Shown: positions 13,201 through 26,854, counted from the first letter of the stretch. The stretch: DNA of 64,000 bases from Pempheris klunzingeri (GCF_042242105.1 NC_092012.1:32889978-32953977); one strand, 5' to 3'. Program-made: numbers and translations. The notes: generated from the sequence alone by a model not told the origin.

Positions 13201-15801
13201 GTGAAAAAGAAGGCGAACAGGAACTGATATTGATGCGGGGCTTTTATAGAAACCAAAGCTCAGTTGTATGCAGAGGTTAGATACAGTCTTGTGTCAGATG
13301 TCAGCACTGGCTGTTGAGCCTTAAGGCAGCAAGTTACTAAAAATGAAACTTGAACTCGTGCAAAGTCAAACTGCTGTCAAACACAGCGCTGCAAGCAACT
13401 GCTCCCCGATTCTCTGCAAGTTGAGCTGTGATAGTTAATAACTACTTATGTGACACGAGTGACCAGGTGCAGGCAAATGGAGGCTGGAGGGTGAAGGGAG
13501 CCTCGAGCGGTGGTTTTTAAATCTAAATATGATAAAATGATGAGGTCTTTATGTGATAAGGTCCAGCAGATTCTTGATGTTATTTTACGTTTTGCACCTC
13601 CTTTAAGCTGGCCTCTTTAATGCTCACTTCAGCTGCGTGGTCCACTTGTGTTTAAGGGCCCTGCACTCACACTAAGGTGTTTTCAGGCACTCTGGCTAAT
13701 TAGGCCTATAATCAGTGGGAGTTGGGTAGAGCTGTGTGACCAAACTCTATTTTTGTATTGTAAACAGTCAATGGACCGTATTTATGCAGTGCTTTTATGT
13801 AAATCTCTCTGAGGTGTATAATAATGTACGATTAATATATGTAATGTGTAATATGTAATAACCAAAGATACTCTAGTAACATAAGATGAAGCATTACCAG
13901 CTGTGCCAGTGGTGTGAAATGGTTTACCCTCCCTGTCTCTTAAGTCCTAAGACATCGTGTGGATGGAGGGAAGCCGACGGGGCTGTACGGCACATGAACG
14001 ATCTATTGTTAAACAACTACCTGCACCCCAAACTGAGAAAGAGCTATTTTGTGTTTTAATATTATTCAGACTTTTGCTCAGTATAGGTCGTGGTTAGTTG
14101 TTGTCTCGTTGTTTGCACTGGATTACACCAACTTGATACAATAACCTGGCAGAGCAAGTGTAGAGTGACAGCTTTCTATAAGAAACAGCTTCAGTTGCGT
14201 TGAGATCATTTCTTTGGTTAATGGTAAAACATTTAATGGTACTAATTACTGTTTGTGAGTATTGCAGTACTCGCCAGATCTCACGTGAGTGTGTCGCTGA
14301 GACAGAGGCAGGTCTCAAACAAAGTTAGTTTTCTCCTGATGTGACGGTGTCGGTGTGTAATGATGATCAGAATATAGAGTGGTACCTGAGTGACTGTGGA
14401 GTGAAAGGATCGGTCTTGACCTGCCGCTAGTCTCCTGAAGGGGCAGTGGTCTGTGGTATAACGTTAGCACCACAGACTGAACAGACAAGTGAAAGGCAAC
14501 AACATTTAACAGGAGCAGAAACACTTTTTGCCAAAATGTGGTGAATGTTTGCATCTTAATCCTAATGGACGACCTCATTTACATGAGCCTCCTGTTCTTT
14601 TATCTTAATTTTACATCTATCTTCACATCGCCCTACCTGATATGACCTAGACCCAGAATATATATGATACATGCACTTATATTTATACACAGAATACATT
14701 TGCTTCCTTTTTCGCTCCTTATATTCTCCTGTTGCATGAAGTCATACTATAAACTAGGTTACATTTTCTTCAATTATGGACAAAAACCCTGTGATGCTTT
14801 ACTGAAAAACTGTAACAATAGTTTCCCTACGTCACCTTTGAGTTTGTGTGTAAGTGTGCTAACACTCTGGCAGTGGTTCTAGCTTCCTCCCATAAATTCT
14901 GTCTTGAAAGCAAAGACCCACGTTGTTGCTGTGATGAGTTAAGTTACAGGATGAGAAAAGATTAAGTATATTTTATCGAGACAGACGCTGGGATTACGAC
15001 TTGTTCTGCGGATGGCTGAACTCTCTCAGACGGCGACAGAAATACTTCATCACACATGCAAATATACACGCCCATATGCACACAGACATACACAGACGAG
15101 GAAATCTCTGTTGCTCCCCAAAGTCAAGAGTAATTTATTTCTAGTAGCACGTTGTCTGTGTCTTAAACGTGCATCTTAAAATAGCAGCTCCACAGTAGCT
15201 AAGGAAAACAGTAGGACCCCATTATTCTGCCCCAGAGGGCTTAACATACATATCCTGAGTGTGTGTGTGTGTGTGTGTGTGTGTGTCCTTATGGAAATCT
15301 GCACATGATTGCATGTATTGTTACCATAATGTATTACCATGCATGTGCAAACCCACAACGTGTGTTTACTCTATCTTTCCAGGACATAAGGAAGCAGGAG
15401 TGGACCGCCATCATTCCCAACTCTCAGCTCATTGTCATCCCCTACCCGCACAATAAGCCCCGCAGGTACGTAAACCCAACGCTCTCAGATATAAGATATC
15501 AGAGATGCATCATAATTGCCCGTTTTTCCTCGTTCACAGCAGTGTTATTTGCTGGGAGATCTGTTGACGCTTGTTGCTATGGGAACCATTCAGCACTTTA
15601 ACCGCCTCATCTGATGCCACTTAATGACATATTTGAGTTAATGTTACCTCTGCGCGATACAGATAGTATCACACAATACAGGCACACACACACACACACA
15701 CACACACGCACTCTCTCTCACCTCGCAGCATGTGTTCTCATGTTCTCATGACGCTGTTCACACGTAGCTCAAACCCCAGGAGGAGCTCCAGATGGCTGTT
15801 C

Positions 15802-15842
<41 letters not shown>

Positions 15843-16310
15843 CCTCCTCCTCATAGCCATATAACACTTGTGTACTCGCCAGGCTCGCCAGACATGCCAG
15901 CACAGACACACACCTACATATACACAGTGAGCAGAATGAGATTGCATGAAAAAAACAGATAGTGAGATGATAAATTTAATATATCTCCAGAACGGTATGA
16001 AAGTTCTTTGAAACCAGAAATAGAGCACTCTGTTCAGCTGTGACAAGAAAGTGAAGCGGATGTTTTTGTGTTTATTTTAATCTAAATAAAACTATGGGGT
16101 ACATACAGTAAAAGAGCATAGGGCAACTTTTAATTTTTTTTCTCGCCTTCTCTTTCTCCTACACACTCTCCGTCTCCATTTTTAGCTGGAGCGCTAAGTT
16201 GTACCTGACTCCTAGCAACAGCGTGTTGCTGACGGCCATCGCACTGATCGGAGTGTGCGTCTTCATCCTCGTCATTATCGGCATCCTGCACTGGCAAGAG
16301 AAGGTCAGGA

Positions 16311-16364
<54 letters not shown>

Positions 16365-17324
16365 CATACAGTGGTGTAGGTAAGTTGGCCTCGTCCTGGT
16401 GATTTACTGCTTTCGAGTGTGACTGTGTGTAAGAGAGAGAGCAGATTGGTCACAACCAGCAGCAGATGGGTCTCACTGTCACTGTCCTGTAGTCCTCTAG
16501 CCTCCCACTGAGACACACACATACACACTCTGTCTCTCTCTCTTCCTCTTCCTCTGTCTATCTATCTGTCTCACCCCGGGCCACAACCTGGAAGGACGTT
16601 CAGCTGTAATTGCCTGCTTCTGTCCTTTCAGCGTGGCAGATCTGCGGTTCATTACTGCCGTAAATATGCCCTCCAGGGAGTCGATGCATGTTTTCACATG
16701 TTCTGTACTTCGGCTCCTCCTCGCTCGGTTGTTTTTTTGTCACACCTTCTCACACACGGTGGACGCACAGACGCAGATATTATTCAACGGTAATTCTTGC
16801 AATGTACTTCTTTTTGTTAGCTGTTTCATGTCCACACGCGGTGGTAATGCTGTCTGCTGGGCTGAGCCGTGCAGTAAGTTGCTGGCATCTTCTCCAAGCC
16901 ATCTGCCGTCAGAGTGTGTGCACTTATTGTGTGCCTGTGTGTGTGTGTGTGTTTCTGCACACAGGATGGCATGTGTGCATGGTTGCACACACAAAAGCGC
17001 TCTAATTGCCCTCTTTTTGGGATACGTGGGTGTAAGCATCAGTTTCATCTGAACCAATGCTGCATTTAAAAAAAAAAAAAAAAAAAACAAGGCTGGTGCC
17101 TGAACCCAGCATCTATATATACCAATCGGGCTCCGGTGGATGGGAGGAGATATGTGTGAGAGGGTGAAAAGAATGTGGAGCAGTGAGAGGACTGGGAAAC
17201 AAGAGAGGAGAGGAAGAAATCCAATCTGGCATGTTCAAACAGGAAGCAAAGAAATCTTTTTGGGTTTGATCACTGTGATGTGCATAGACTGACCAGTCAG
17301 TCATCAGGAAGGTCCTGCCCTGTT

Positions 17325-17369
<45 letters not shown>

Positions 17370-20300
17370 AGCCCAGGAGAGGTGTGAAGAGGGGAAGCTG
17401 CCGTGTGCAGAAGTATTTTTGCCACTCTGATTAGTTGGGTTTTAAGGCCAATTTTTTAATTATTTCAACTTAATTCTATGTGATACCAGTGTGTTGTAGC
17501 TTCCGTTAGTGCTGCTGCTTCGGAAGAGGAGCTGGTCAGAGGCGTCAGAATGCTTTGTTGCTGCAGTTCAGAACAAAAAAAACATGCTACAGCTGCAGAA
17601 TTGCTGAATTTAACACTGACTCAGAATACAAAAAAACTGCTGAATGTGTCATCAGGTTTCTACAAAACATAACCTCTGTCTTCTGTTCCTGTAACCAGTG
17701 CACAAAACAGACTTTTAAGCTCATTGTTTGGATGTTTCAAACTGAAAGGATTCTTGAGACCGAACTACTTTGATGAGCTGTGACTGTCTGTGACTGTCTG
17801 TGACTGTCTGTGCAGAAAAATGAATGAGACTTATGGGAAAAAACCTCCTGAGCTGGGCGTCATTCACACAATGAGGAATGAGTTGATGGATCAGTTACAT
17901 CATTCGTCTTCATATACAGCTCCTGTAGAGCTGTGCATACTTTACCACATGGGCACTACACCACATAATAATAATAATAATAATGATAATCACAGTAACG
18001 ATAAAGTTTGTGGTTTTAGTGTCTCTCATTAGTACGGACCTGTGACGTGTTGTATTGTGGCGCTTTATTAATCTTAATATTTTTAACTGTGAGTCAAAAC
18101 TTTGCTCTTTCTAATGTAACCAGCCGCACGGCGTCGGCCTCAAACAGTTTCCATCAGCAGTGGACAAACACAGCTCCGGTGTCACTATACTGCAGCACTG
18201 AGTTCAGGCTGACAGCTTTTGAAAACACAACAAATTTGATTTAATTTGGAAGTCTCGACTGGCCTTAATAGCTGAAACACACACACACCTGGGCTGACGG
18301 GCTAATGTAGTGTAACCTCCCGCGCCGCGCAGGGAATTAAGATTGAGAGCAAATCCCGTGTACCGGTCGCTAACATCCTCCCTCGTATCTCATCTTCTCC
18401 CACCTCTTTTACGACGGGGCAGCCAGTAAGGTCAGGGCGAGCCCGCTGATTGACATTTGGCATTTCTGTGTGTTTGCACTGCCGCCTCTGGTATTTGCTC
18501 TTCTAATAACAAAGTCAGGTAGAGGGCAGAGGCACGGGGGCAAAGACGTGCTGTCCTGCCTAACAAGCTAACAGGCCTTTTACACAGCTGCTGTGAACTT
18601 CTGTGCAATGCCACATTAGCTGGGGCCATTATGCATATTAAACAGATATATCCATATGAACATGAGTTGGAGGGGAAAAGGAACGGAGCATTTAAAATAG
18701 ATGGGAAAAACATGTAATGAAGCAGAATGTAATCAATCGCCTCACTTAAGATGCATCATCTTCATGCAGGACATGTAAGCCAGACTTAATTAGTTGACTT
18801 CAGAGCCCGGTGAGACCACGCCGTGCCTCACCGTAGCTTTCCACCGGGTTTCACACTCAGACCCACCACAGTGTCATTAAAACCTTTACATTGACACAAA
18901 TCAATGCTCTGCTGCTTAACGATGATTCAGGCCTCAGGATGACAATTTGGTGGTTTCCCCTGGACGCTCAATTAGACCAGGCTTCAGCAGCAGCAGCAGC
19001 AGCAGCACAGCCCACTTGATCAGCTGTCCAAAGGAAAGAGCATCAATCCATCTGTTCCTTAAAAGTATTTAGCCCTAAAAAAGTTTTTAAAAAAAAACCA
19101 CATCAATCAATATGAGACGCTGGAATCTTGGAAGATAGATGAAGGTTTTATTACAAATCAAAACTGATGGGATGAAGAATGCATGTCACTGTGTTGCCGC
19201 CCATCTTTCGGCTGCAGTCAACATGAGTGAAGGATTGGTTGTCCTTTAAAAGGGGCCGGTCAGCGGACTCGGTCCTCTCCATACACAAGCATGAGCTGCT
19301 CTGCTGTGTTTTAAGGAATGACAAACACCATTGTTCCATTCAGAGACTTTAAAACTGATGCCTCTTTAGTCTCTGTCCTCAGTTCATCACTGATCTCACA
19401 GAACAGATCTAAATGCATTATTGACTGCTCTGTCACCAGTCTACATGATATGGGATCTTTCTTTTTTCCCCCTTTTTGCGCTCAGCTGCTCTCAAATGGT
19501 GAAAACCGTGATGACACTACAATGTCCTGTCATATAAAATGATGTACGCCATTTCCTGAGATGTTATGAGCTGAAAGAATCAAACGTTATCTTCAGATTT
19601 TACCCCTAAAGTGATATTCCGTGCAAAATGTTTTGAGTATTAAACACCCTGAAGGCTTGAAAGTGAATTTACTCAGATGTTGTGCTTAAATACAACCGTC
19701 TTACTCGAGCATTTCCTTTTTCCATCCACTCTGCTGCACTCCTGAGGAGCAGAATGTAGCTTTTACTTCACTACATTTATTAGCTGTCATTACAGCTGCC
19801 ATTACTCTGCAGATTAAGACTTTAAAAACATGTAATCGGATATGAGATAGGAGAAGGAGGACAAAATACTCAGCCCTCCTTTTGTGGAAGAGTGTTCAGT
19901 CAAAGCTGATTAAGGGCTTCTGCACTGTGAGTCGGTCAAATCAAGTGTGGATCTTCCAATGTCACAATATTTTTGGTATAAAATATTAATAAAATGAGTA
20001 TTGTACTGCTGATTTTATTAGACACCCACTGTGTTTGACAAACTCACACTGCAGAAGCTTTATATTCTCTTGGTGAATTTTTCCACTGGAGCCGTGTGAG
20101 GAAGGAGGGTTCCCTGTGTTTTCATGACATTTTGCACGTCTGTCAGCTTGTTCTCAGCTGAGCTCTCATGCCGCTGACTGCAGCCGTCCCACCTGCCCGT
20201 GTGCCCCGATGCCCCGACGGCGACAGTAGACACACACACACACACACACATTAGAACTTTTAGAAACCCTTATCCTCAGAGAGCCTCTCCACATTTAGAG

Positions 20301-21314
20301 TGCGTGTGTTTGTCTGGTGTTTTGAGCTGCTTTATTATTATTTCACGTGTTTTCTGAACCTTCTCCTGAGACTGTATGAGACTAAGGATTTGCCAAGACA
20401 ATAATGGAGGTGACTTTATTTTCTACCTGTGCCACAGTAGTTGAATATCAAAAGGTTTACTTCACAACTGAAGCCAGTTGGCTGGTGTTGTTGTGTGTGT
20501 GTGTGTGTGAGAGTTATCCTCATATTGTAGCAGTTATCCTACCACAGAAGCAGTTTTGAGTACTTTGTCAGGTATTTTTGTCAATGCAGTATTCACTTCC
20601 ATGGTCACAGAGTTGATGCAGAACTGTGATAGCTGCTAGCCGACATTCGTCCTGCGCTCTTTCCTCACAACATAAAAAAATAGCCAACTGAAAGTAATGT
20701 TAACTTTACATCCACAGCCTTCGGTAATGTTAACATTAGCTTAATAAATGTCAGCATGTTCCAGCTGTTCAGCTCCTGCTTCCTGTTTCATTGTCAGTGG
20801 GATTATAGATTATAATGTAGTTCATAAATTTCCCTCCAGGAACTGGTAACGTTAGCTGACATTACCGGCAGCGATGTTACGGTCACATGTGACTGTGTAT
20901 ATATATATTTATATATATATATATATTGAAATGCACGATGCTGCTTATTAAATGTGCAACAGGTCAAGCAGCCACATTGACCTCTGCAGAGGAGATTTGT
21001 TGACCCTGTTCCACAGTCAGAAGCTGCAGGGGGTGATTTTCCAGATGCATGCAGGTCATGATTAATTTGTCCATCTTTCACAGTGTCATTTACTTTTTAT
21101 TTGTCACAGTTTTTGTTATTAAAGGTCACTTTAATGTAGTTTTAGTCCTCTTTTTAACTTGGGAGAAGGTCGTCATAGTTCTCCCACACTGATTGTGATG
21201 CAGGACGTCGGACCAGTTTGACCATGTATGTTTTTTTTCTCTGTGTGTTCTCAGAAAGCGGACGACAGAGAGAAGAGGCAGGAAGCCCACCGTTTCCACT
21301 TCGATGCCATGTGA
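10297..21314 (+). CDS. itfg1: itfg1, 3' end: last four coding exons
   Basis: This is the C-terminal part of ITFG1 (integrin alpha FG-GAP repeat containing 1, also called TIP), a single-pass type I membrane protein whose extracellular part carries FG-GAP repeats. The coding exons are 10297-10421, 15383-15465, 16186-16303 and 21255-21314, all with AG/GT borders and compatible phases, giving 127 residues plus a stop. The first begins with two bases of a split codon and reads GQLSQSAHFSLQLPY, the juxtamembrane ectodomain. The second reads IRKQEWTAIIPNSQL. The third reads SWSAKLYLTPSN and then the membrane segment, roughly LLTAIALIGVCVFILVIIG, ending HWQEK. The last exon has only 60 nt and encodes the basic tail KADDREKRQEAHRFHFDAM and TGA. 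These stretches agree closely with the human C-terminus as I know it. The FG-GAP repeats and signal peptide lie outside the window to the left. The donor after exon three is GTCAGG, weaker than the others. Both large introns are about 5 kb. Confidence 0.95.
15259..15286. repeat. TG dinucleotide array
   Basis: TG repeat about 100 bases upstream of the itfg1 exon at 15383. Confidence 0.95.
15681..15841. repeat. Two CA arrays
   Basis: CA arrays at about 15681-15707 and 15803-15841 in the short itfg1 intron between the exons at 15383 and 16186. Confidence 0.9.
16313..16362. repeat. itfg1: CA array just after an itfg1 donor site
   Basis: A CA repeat of about 50 bases begins only ten bases downstream of the itfg1 exon end at 16303. 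Intronic CA repeats near donors can act as splicing enhancers through hnRNP L in other genes. An effect here is inference. Confidence 0.9.
17326..17369. repeat. ACT trinucleotide array
   Basis: About 14 uninterrupted ACT units in the last itfg1 intron. Confidence 0.95.
17781..17812. repeat. Three tandem copies of a 10-mer
   Basis: TGACTGTCTG is repeated three times without a mismatch in the last itfg1 intron. Confidence 0.9.
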
Positions 21315-22470
21315 AGGAAGAGAACTGCATCATGGGAGAACATCCTCCTCTGTCCCCTCACCCCCGCCCCCCCCCGTTCACACACACATTTTCACTCAGA
21401 TTCATTTCAAGGGCCGATAAATGGATCCTCATTTGCCCCAAAATGCTTCTTTTTGATAGTTTTCAGTCCTCCAGTCAGATGTGAAATATTTATGTTCTTT
21501 TTCATTTATTCATTCCAGTGTTAGAAGTACAGGAACTGCAACAAGGCCATGGAGACACAGAGAGAAATCCTAATGGAGATCACTCATAAGTTAAAAGCAG
21601 GGGATTCTGTGGGCCGGCTGTAACCAGCAGCGAGATCATCAGTGGTGTTATTAGAGTGTTATTTTGACAAAATGACAGATATGTGTTGAAAGGCCCAACC
21701 CAACAAACTACTCCAATATTCCAAAATGTGTGTTCATTCACTGGAAGGGAAGCACCTTTGGCACAGAGCGTTCAGTGTGTAACGTTACTTGAAATCCGTG
21801 TGTGTCTATTGTCTTTGTCTAGTTGATTCACCTCCGTCTCTTTCGTTTGAATGGGGTATTGTGGGAAGGAATCCCTCAGATTTTATTACCTGTGAAATTA
21901 AACTGAGTTGTGTTCCTTGATATCAATCTCAGCCTCAGCTGCGGCAGCAACTGGTGCAAAGTGAATGAAAACACGCACGCGCAGCATAACGATTCCGTGG
22001 GACGTTTTCCCCGCTACTACTCCCTCCAAACATGATGAATGGCTCTCTGATCTGCCGAGTGCAAATTCATCTTTTTCTCCGTTGATCGTATCGCAGTGCA
22101 TCGTGGCAGTGCCAAAAAAAAAAAAAAAAAAGAGTTCCTGCAAATTTCCAATGCGGCTGCATGGAGGCTCAGATGGTGTAAAAGCTGTTTGTCCCGCTGA
22201 ATACGGCACACTTTGTGTTTTGAGATACAGTTTTAATTTTGTTTGTCTTTTTAAAGCTAATCAGGCCAAGCGCTCTGGTGTGTTCGGATATTTATTTTAT
22301 AAGACTGAGCTCATGCCTTTCCAATGGTTTGCACTTCTTAACTTATGATTAACATAATGTATGTAATTGTTTTTTGTTTTGTGGATTTGATTTGCAAATG
22401 AATGTTGAAGCTACTCAGTGTGTTTACTTACTTACTGGGGTTGAGAATAAAGGGTTTTCCTGCTTGAATC
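21315..22470 (+). other. itfg1: itfg1 3'UTR and polyadenylation signal
   Basis: The non-coding stretch follows the itfg1 stop codon. The first convincing AATAAA is at 22446-22451, followed by a T/G-rich stretch, so cleavage is inferred near 22465-22475. It contains an 18-nt A run near 22115 and a C-rich run near 21361. The open frames here are not supported as coding. The UTR extent is inferred from the signal only. Confidence 0.6.
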
Positions 22471-22972
22471 ATCTCTGAGCTCCTTAATTAGTGTGTTATT
22501 AGTCTGCATCTATTTTTTTTGTTTGGGTTTGTTTTTGCTCTCCTTAAAGCTGTGTGAACAGATAGATACACACAAGCTCCCAAACCCGTAACTTATCACT
22601 TAGAGGTATTCCTCCCCTGAAACTCCTTTCCAAGAACATCTCTTGTTTATTTTATTGCTGGGGAGCCGGAGGGAAATTTACACTCAAAATAATCATCTTT
22701 CTCTGCTCTCATTATCTAAATTTGTCATGACTGAAGAAGCAGTGGATTTAAACTGCCTTTAATTTTCCAGAGGACCCCTGGAGGCCCCTTAGAGGAGCCC
22801 TGTGGGCCCGGCACCCCACTTCAGGAGCCACCCTGCTAAATAATGCATGGAGCGAGTAAACCTTCCCGGCATGCCAAATGAGAGGAAGATTGTCTCAAGC
22901 TGGGTAGCCTTTAAAGCAGATCACAACTAATGCAAAGCATGAGGGAGTAAGTACAGTATTGATAGTCTATAG

Positions 22973-23058
<86 letters not shown>

Positions 23059-23863
23059 CCTAGGAGTGAGAGTGGGGCTTAAAGGCAGGAGGAGGTGGTG
23101 CACGCGTCAAGCTGTGTTAAGCTGGATAAAGAGAGCATCACAGAACCGGATACGAGGTAATTCAGCCTCAAAAATAAAAACACCAGCGACGAGTTTTGTC
23201 ATTAAACTTCACAAATACACAAGCACAGAATACAGACTGGTTTCATAAGATGTCTTTATTTGCTTGGTTATAATTAATCTGCACTCAGAGATCCTAAAGT
23301 TCATACATTAAGTTACTTCAGACATCCACGCCTTTGGCCTCCAGTCAAAATGTAACTTTCTGCTGATTTGAAACTTAAAATTGTTGAGATTTTGTAGCTT
23401 TGGAAGGGTTTTTTATATATTTAGAGGAGCTGTTGGACGTCAGAGCCAACCTGAGGCCTTGTGTCAATAAAAGTCTGTGTGTGAGTGTGAAGTGACCACT
23501 TGAGGAGCAAAATGCGTGAGCTGGTCTGTATTTTCCTCTGGTGAATAAAAGCAGCTCCCTCATGCTCATCTCTTTATCTGCAGCTTGTCAGTGTTTCCCC
23601 AGCAAATCATTTCTTTATTCGATGTATTTTTTTTTTTAGTCGCACCAAGATCGGAGGGAGGTTTTATTTTGAAATCCAAGACCGGAAAAGCGACTTCTTC
23701 ACTGTGTCTGCCTTGACGATGCTCATGACAAGCCGCTCATTGATGTAAGCAGCGCCCACTGCTTAAATGAGCCTCGTTCAGGAGCATTTCTTAGTTCAGA
23801 CACGGACGGAGAGCAGACAGAGCCGGACTCTCTCCTCCTCTTCCTCCTCCGTACTTTCCCTCC

Positions 23864-23917
<54 letters not shown>

Positions 23918-23959
23918 TTCTCTGTCGCTCTCCATCCACCACCCATCCACATATGCGTC
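22471..23959. other. itfg1-neto2 intergenic stretch
   Basis: About 1.5 kb separates the inferred itfg1 poly(A) site from the neto2 5' region. It holds an 82-nt TG array near 22976-23057, a CT array near 23872-23907, and non-repetitive DNA at 22720-22960 that might be regulatory. No gene was seen on either strand. Confidence 0.6.
22976..23057. repeat. Long TG dinucleotide array
   Basis: A pure TG run of about 80 bases between itfg1 and neto2. Its length in the real genome is likely polymorphic. Confidence 0.95.
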
Positions 23960-24214
23960 TTTTGGATACGTACCTCTCCTAGAGCGCGTCAGCCCCTCCT
24001 GGATCAGCCCCTCCGACACATGTCATCTCCGTGTCATCTCCGCTGGAAGCCGTGTTTGCAGTGATGATGCCTGGCTGAGAGGCTCGCAGCAGCGTCCGTC
24101 TTCCACCCAAACGCAGCGGGGTCGCCGTCTGAACGAGAGCTTTGCGCTGCCTTCCTCCCCCCCCTCTTTTTTTTTCTTCTTTTTTTTTTTTTTTGGAGCG
24201 TGCGGCTCTGCGTA

Positions 24215-24253
24215 ATGGATTCACTGCTGTCAGAGAAAAGTTGGATTTCGTGA
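24215..24253 (+). promoter_or_regulatory. neto2 upstream ORF 1
   Basis: ATG at 24215 opens a 12-codon frame, MDSLLSEKSWIS, closed by TGA at 24251-24253, 87 bases before the neto2 start. It matters only if transcription begins upstream of it. It could reduce initiation at the main start. Confidence 0.4.
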
Positions 24254-24274
24254 AGAGCCCCGCGGATTCCTAAA

Positions 24275-24301
24275 ATGGACAGAATAGGAGGGCGTTTTTA
24301 G
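24275..24301 (+). promoter_or_regulatory. neto2 upstream ORF 2
   Basis: ATG at 24275 (context AAAATGG, with A at -3 and G at +4, a strong Kozak context) opens an eight-codon frame, MDRIGGRF, closed by TAG at 24299-24301, 39 bases before the neto2 start. Confidence 0.4.
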
Positions 24302-24340
24302 AAAGGTGCTGTAAGGGTTGGAACCACACCGGGAGAGGAG

Positions 24341-25286
24341 ATGCACAGAGGTGAGTTGCACACGAGCTGCCCGCGCATCCGCGACGCGCGTCAAGGTCCG
24401 GCGCCTTGGCCACAGAGAGCCGACTGCTCCTTTAGAGCCTGGACTCAATGCGTTTTCCTTTTCACACTTTCTCTCTCTAGCACAGTGGATGCTTTTATTC
24501 ACAGGTTGGGTGCATTTTAACACACCCAAAGCAATTGTTGCGGCAGGAAATTCTAAATTACTTAATTAAAACGTCCTCATTATATTTGATGTGTTTCTCT
24601 TGAATTGTGACAGCTTTTATTTCTGAATACAAATGACTCATCTGTCTCTGTCTCATATCTTCACTATCAACTTGCCCTCTTGGGACTGCATGTGGCAGAT
24701 CTCCCTGTTTTATTGTCCACATCAGTGACTCGACTTCGCCATTAACCACTGATTTATAATCCACCACTCCAAGTTCCGACATCTGTTGGTCTGCTCCCCG
24801 TTTATTCTAAGATCCATCTGGAGACAGTGAGGCTCCTCTGAGTTTGGGTCTGAAGCGACCAGAGCCCAGTCAGTGTGAGAATAAACTATTATTCTGTTAG
24901 TTTCATCCAACAAAAGGGATGTGGGGACGGATTATTATCCCGTACTGCTCCTTTGCGCAGCATCATCTGAGCGTAATGAGGAGAGGGAACCTGCCTGCAG
25001 CCACTTTGGGCACTGCGAGGTGTGCCTGCGTCCAAAGCAGCGCAGTCTGAGCGGGATTCATGATTTTAACAGACAGCAAAGGTCACACAGGCCCACTGTT
25101 AGAGATAGAAAGGGGGGCGAAATAACCCCAGCAGGGAGCATTACGTGTTTCTGATGCATTCATCTCACTGACATGAGAGCATCATGTGGCCACTTAAAGA
25201 ATTGGTGCCATTAAAAAAAAAATAAAGGAAATAATGAAAAATCATTTTTGTGAATAAAATAGAGCTCATATGACAGCTGGTGACTG

Positions 25287-25334
<48 letters not shown>

Positions 25335-25930
25335 ATCTAACAGCCTGTGCGCGTGCTGCTGCTGCTGCTGCTCAGACTCCGCCGTCTCGCGCCATCAACA
25401 CCTGAGGCGCGCGCCGCAGCATCCGTGGTGCGTTCAGGGGAGCAATGCGATGCTTTGGTGTGACTGCTGTGACCATGTGGGTGAAAAGGCAGTGTTGATG
25501 TTCTCAGGTATTCCGCTCAGCCTCATTTAGAGGCTAATTAGCTGTAAAGGGGCCACAGGTGGAGCTCACCTGTAGGCTCGTGTTTCATTTGAACTGTTAG
25601 AGACCATAAAATAACTTCAGTCTTTATCTAGACTTGGTTTCTGGAGCTCCACCTGCGGCCTGTTGTCTTGTAGCCCATCTGTTGCTGGTATGTTCTTCTA
25701 ATTTAGGTCTCATTGAGCAAATGAACGCCACAGACAGAAGTCTCATTTTCAGCCCTTGTTTATTTTGCAGTGCTCCTTTAGTCCCAGAAGGCTGTGGGGG
25801 GGCTTTGTGGTTCTGGTGATGATGAAGGAATAAAACAGGCTAATCTCAACTTGGCTTGTGAGCCGAAGTGAGAAGTGATGTAGAAATGAAATGACATGAC
25901 CTAGAATGGCTGGTTGAACCCGTGGTAACA

Positions 25931-25961
<31 letters not shown>

Positions 25962-26676
25962 CTTATTTAAAATGGGCAGAGGTCAGATAAAACTTGTTTT
26001 AGTGAGACATGATGAAAATATACCTTGAAGGAACTTTGCCTCGCATGAATGGCCCAAAGTACAGACTTGGCAAAATGTGATGATCATGTGGGAGGACAAC
26101 AGATAGTAAGAGTGATGCAATTTGTTTGTGAGCTGCATTTTAATGCACATTCACTAGTTGTTCTCTTGACGGTGGCTGCAACTCTGTTTGGCTGCTGATT
26201 TATTTATAATGTTACAAAAGATGTTACAAATGGCTGCGTAAATTATGCACCTTTTGCCTTATAAGTTCATTGAAATATTCATACGCTTGATACACCTTGT
26301 CTGCCACCGCAGCTCAAGGTACCCTTTTGTCTCTCTTACAAGTCAGACAAGCGTTGCCCTAAAACAATGTTCCTCTCAGAGTCTCTTTTGTTCACATTTA
26401 CAACCAAAAGTACCTGAAATGGTGACGAGAGTCCAGCCTTCTCGAGGGGAGCGGCGGTCTGCGGTGTCCCTGTTATCTGTGAGATTCAACGGCTGGCTCA
26501 TCATGTCAGAAAAAAAAGCTGAAGTGAGAGCCTACAGCCTCTCTCTGTCATTTGGTTCTTAAGTTTGGGTGGTCTGTTCTGTAAAATGTGCCCGTGGTGG
26601 TCCAGACTCCCACTGACGATACTTCATTTTAAGATAACGGAGATAGAAGTAATGAGGATCCCGGAGCCTGGGGGCC

Positions 26677-26722
<46 letters not shown>

Positions 26723-26812
26723 CAAAATGAGTCCATTCCAACATGCGTGCTCATTGGTGCAGTTGTGTTCACTGCTTATGTTAACCATGTATTCTTCCTC
26801 ATTAGACCCCTG

Positions 26813-26854
<42 letters not shown>

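Larger units (their letters stand above)
23960..24340 (+). promoter_or_regulatory. neto2: neto2 promoter / 5'UTR region
   Basis: This CpG-containing stretch lies directly upstream of the neto2 start codon. It carries a direct duplication of an 11-mer (TGTCATCTCCG at 24021-24031 and 24032-24042), a long T run ending near 24194, and two short uORFs. No TATA box was recognised at a sensible distance, so a dispersed CpG-type promoter is inferred. The transcription start cannot be placed from sequence alone. Confidence 0.5.

Noticed and set aside
23785-23820. RE1/NRSF-like half sites upstream of neto2
   Set aside because: TTCAGACACGGAC resembles parts of the RE1 element, but the spacing and right half do not fit the consensus.
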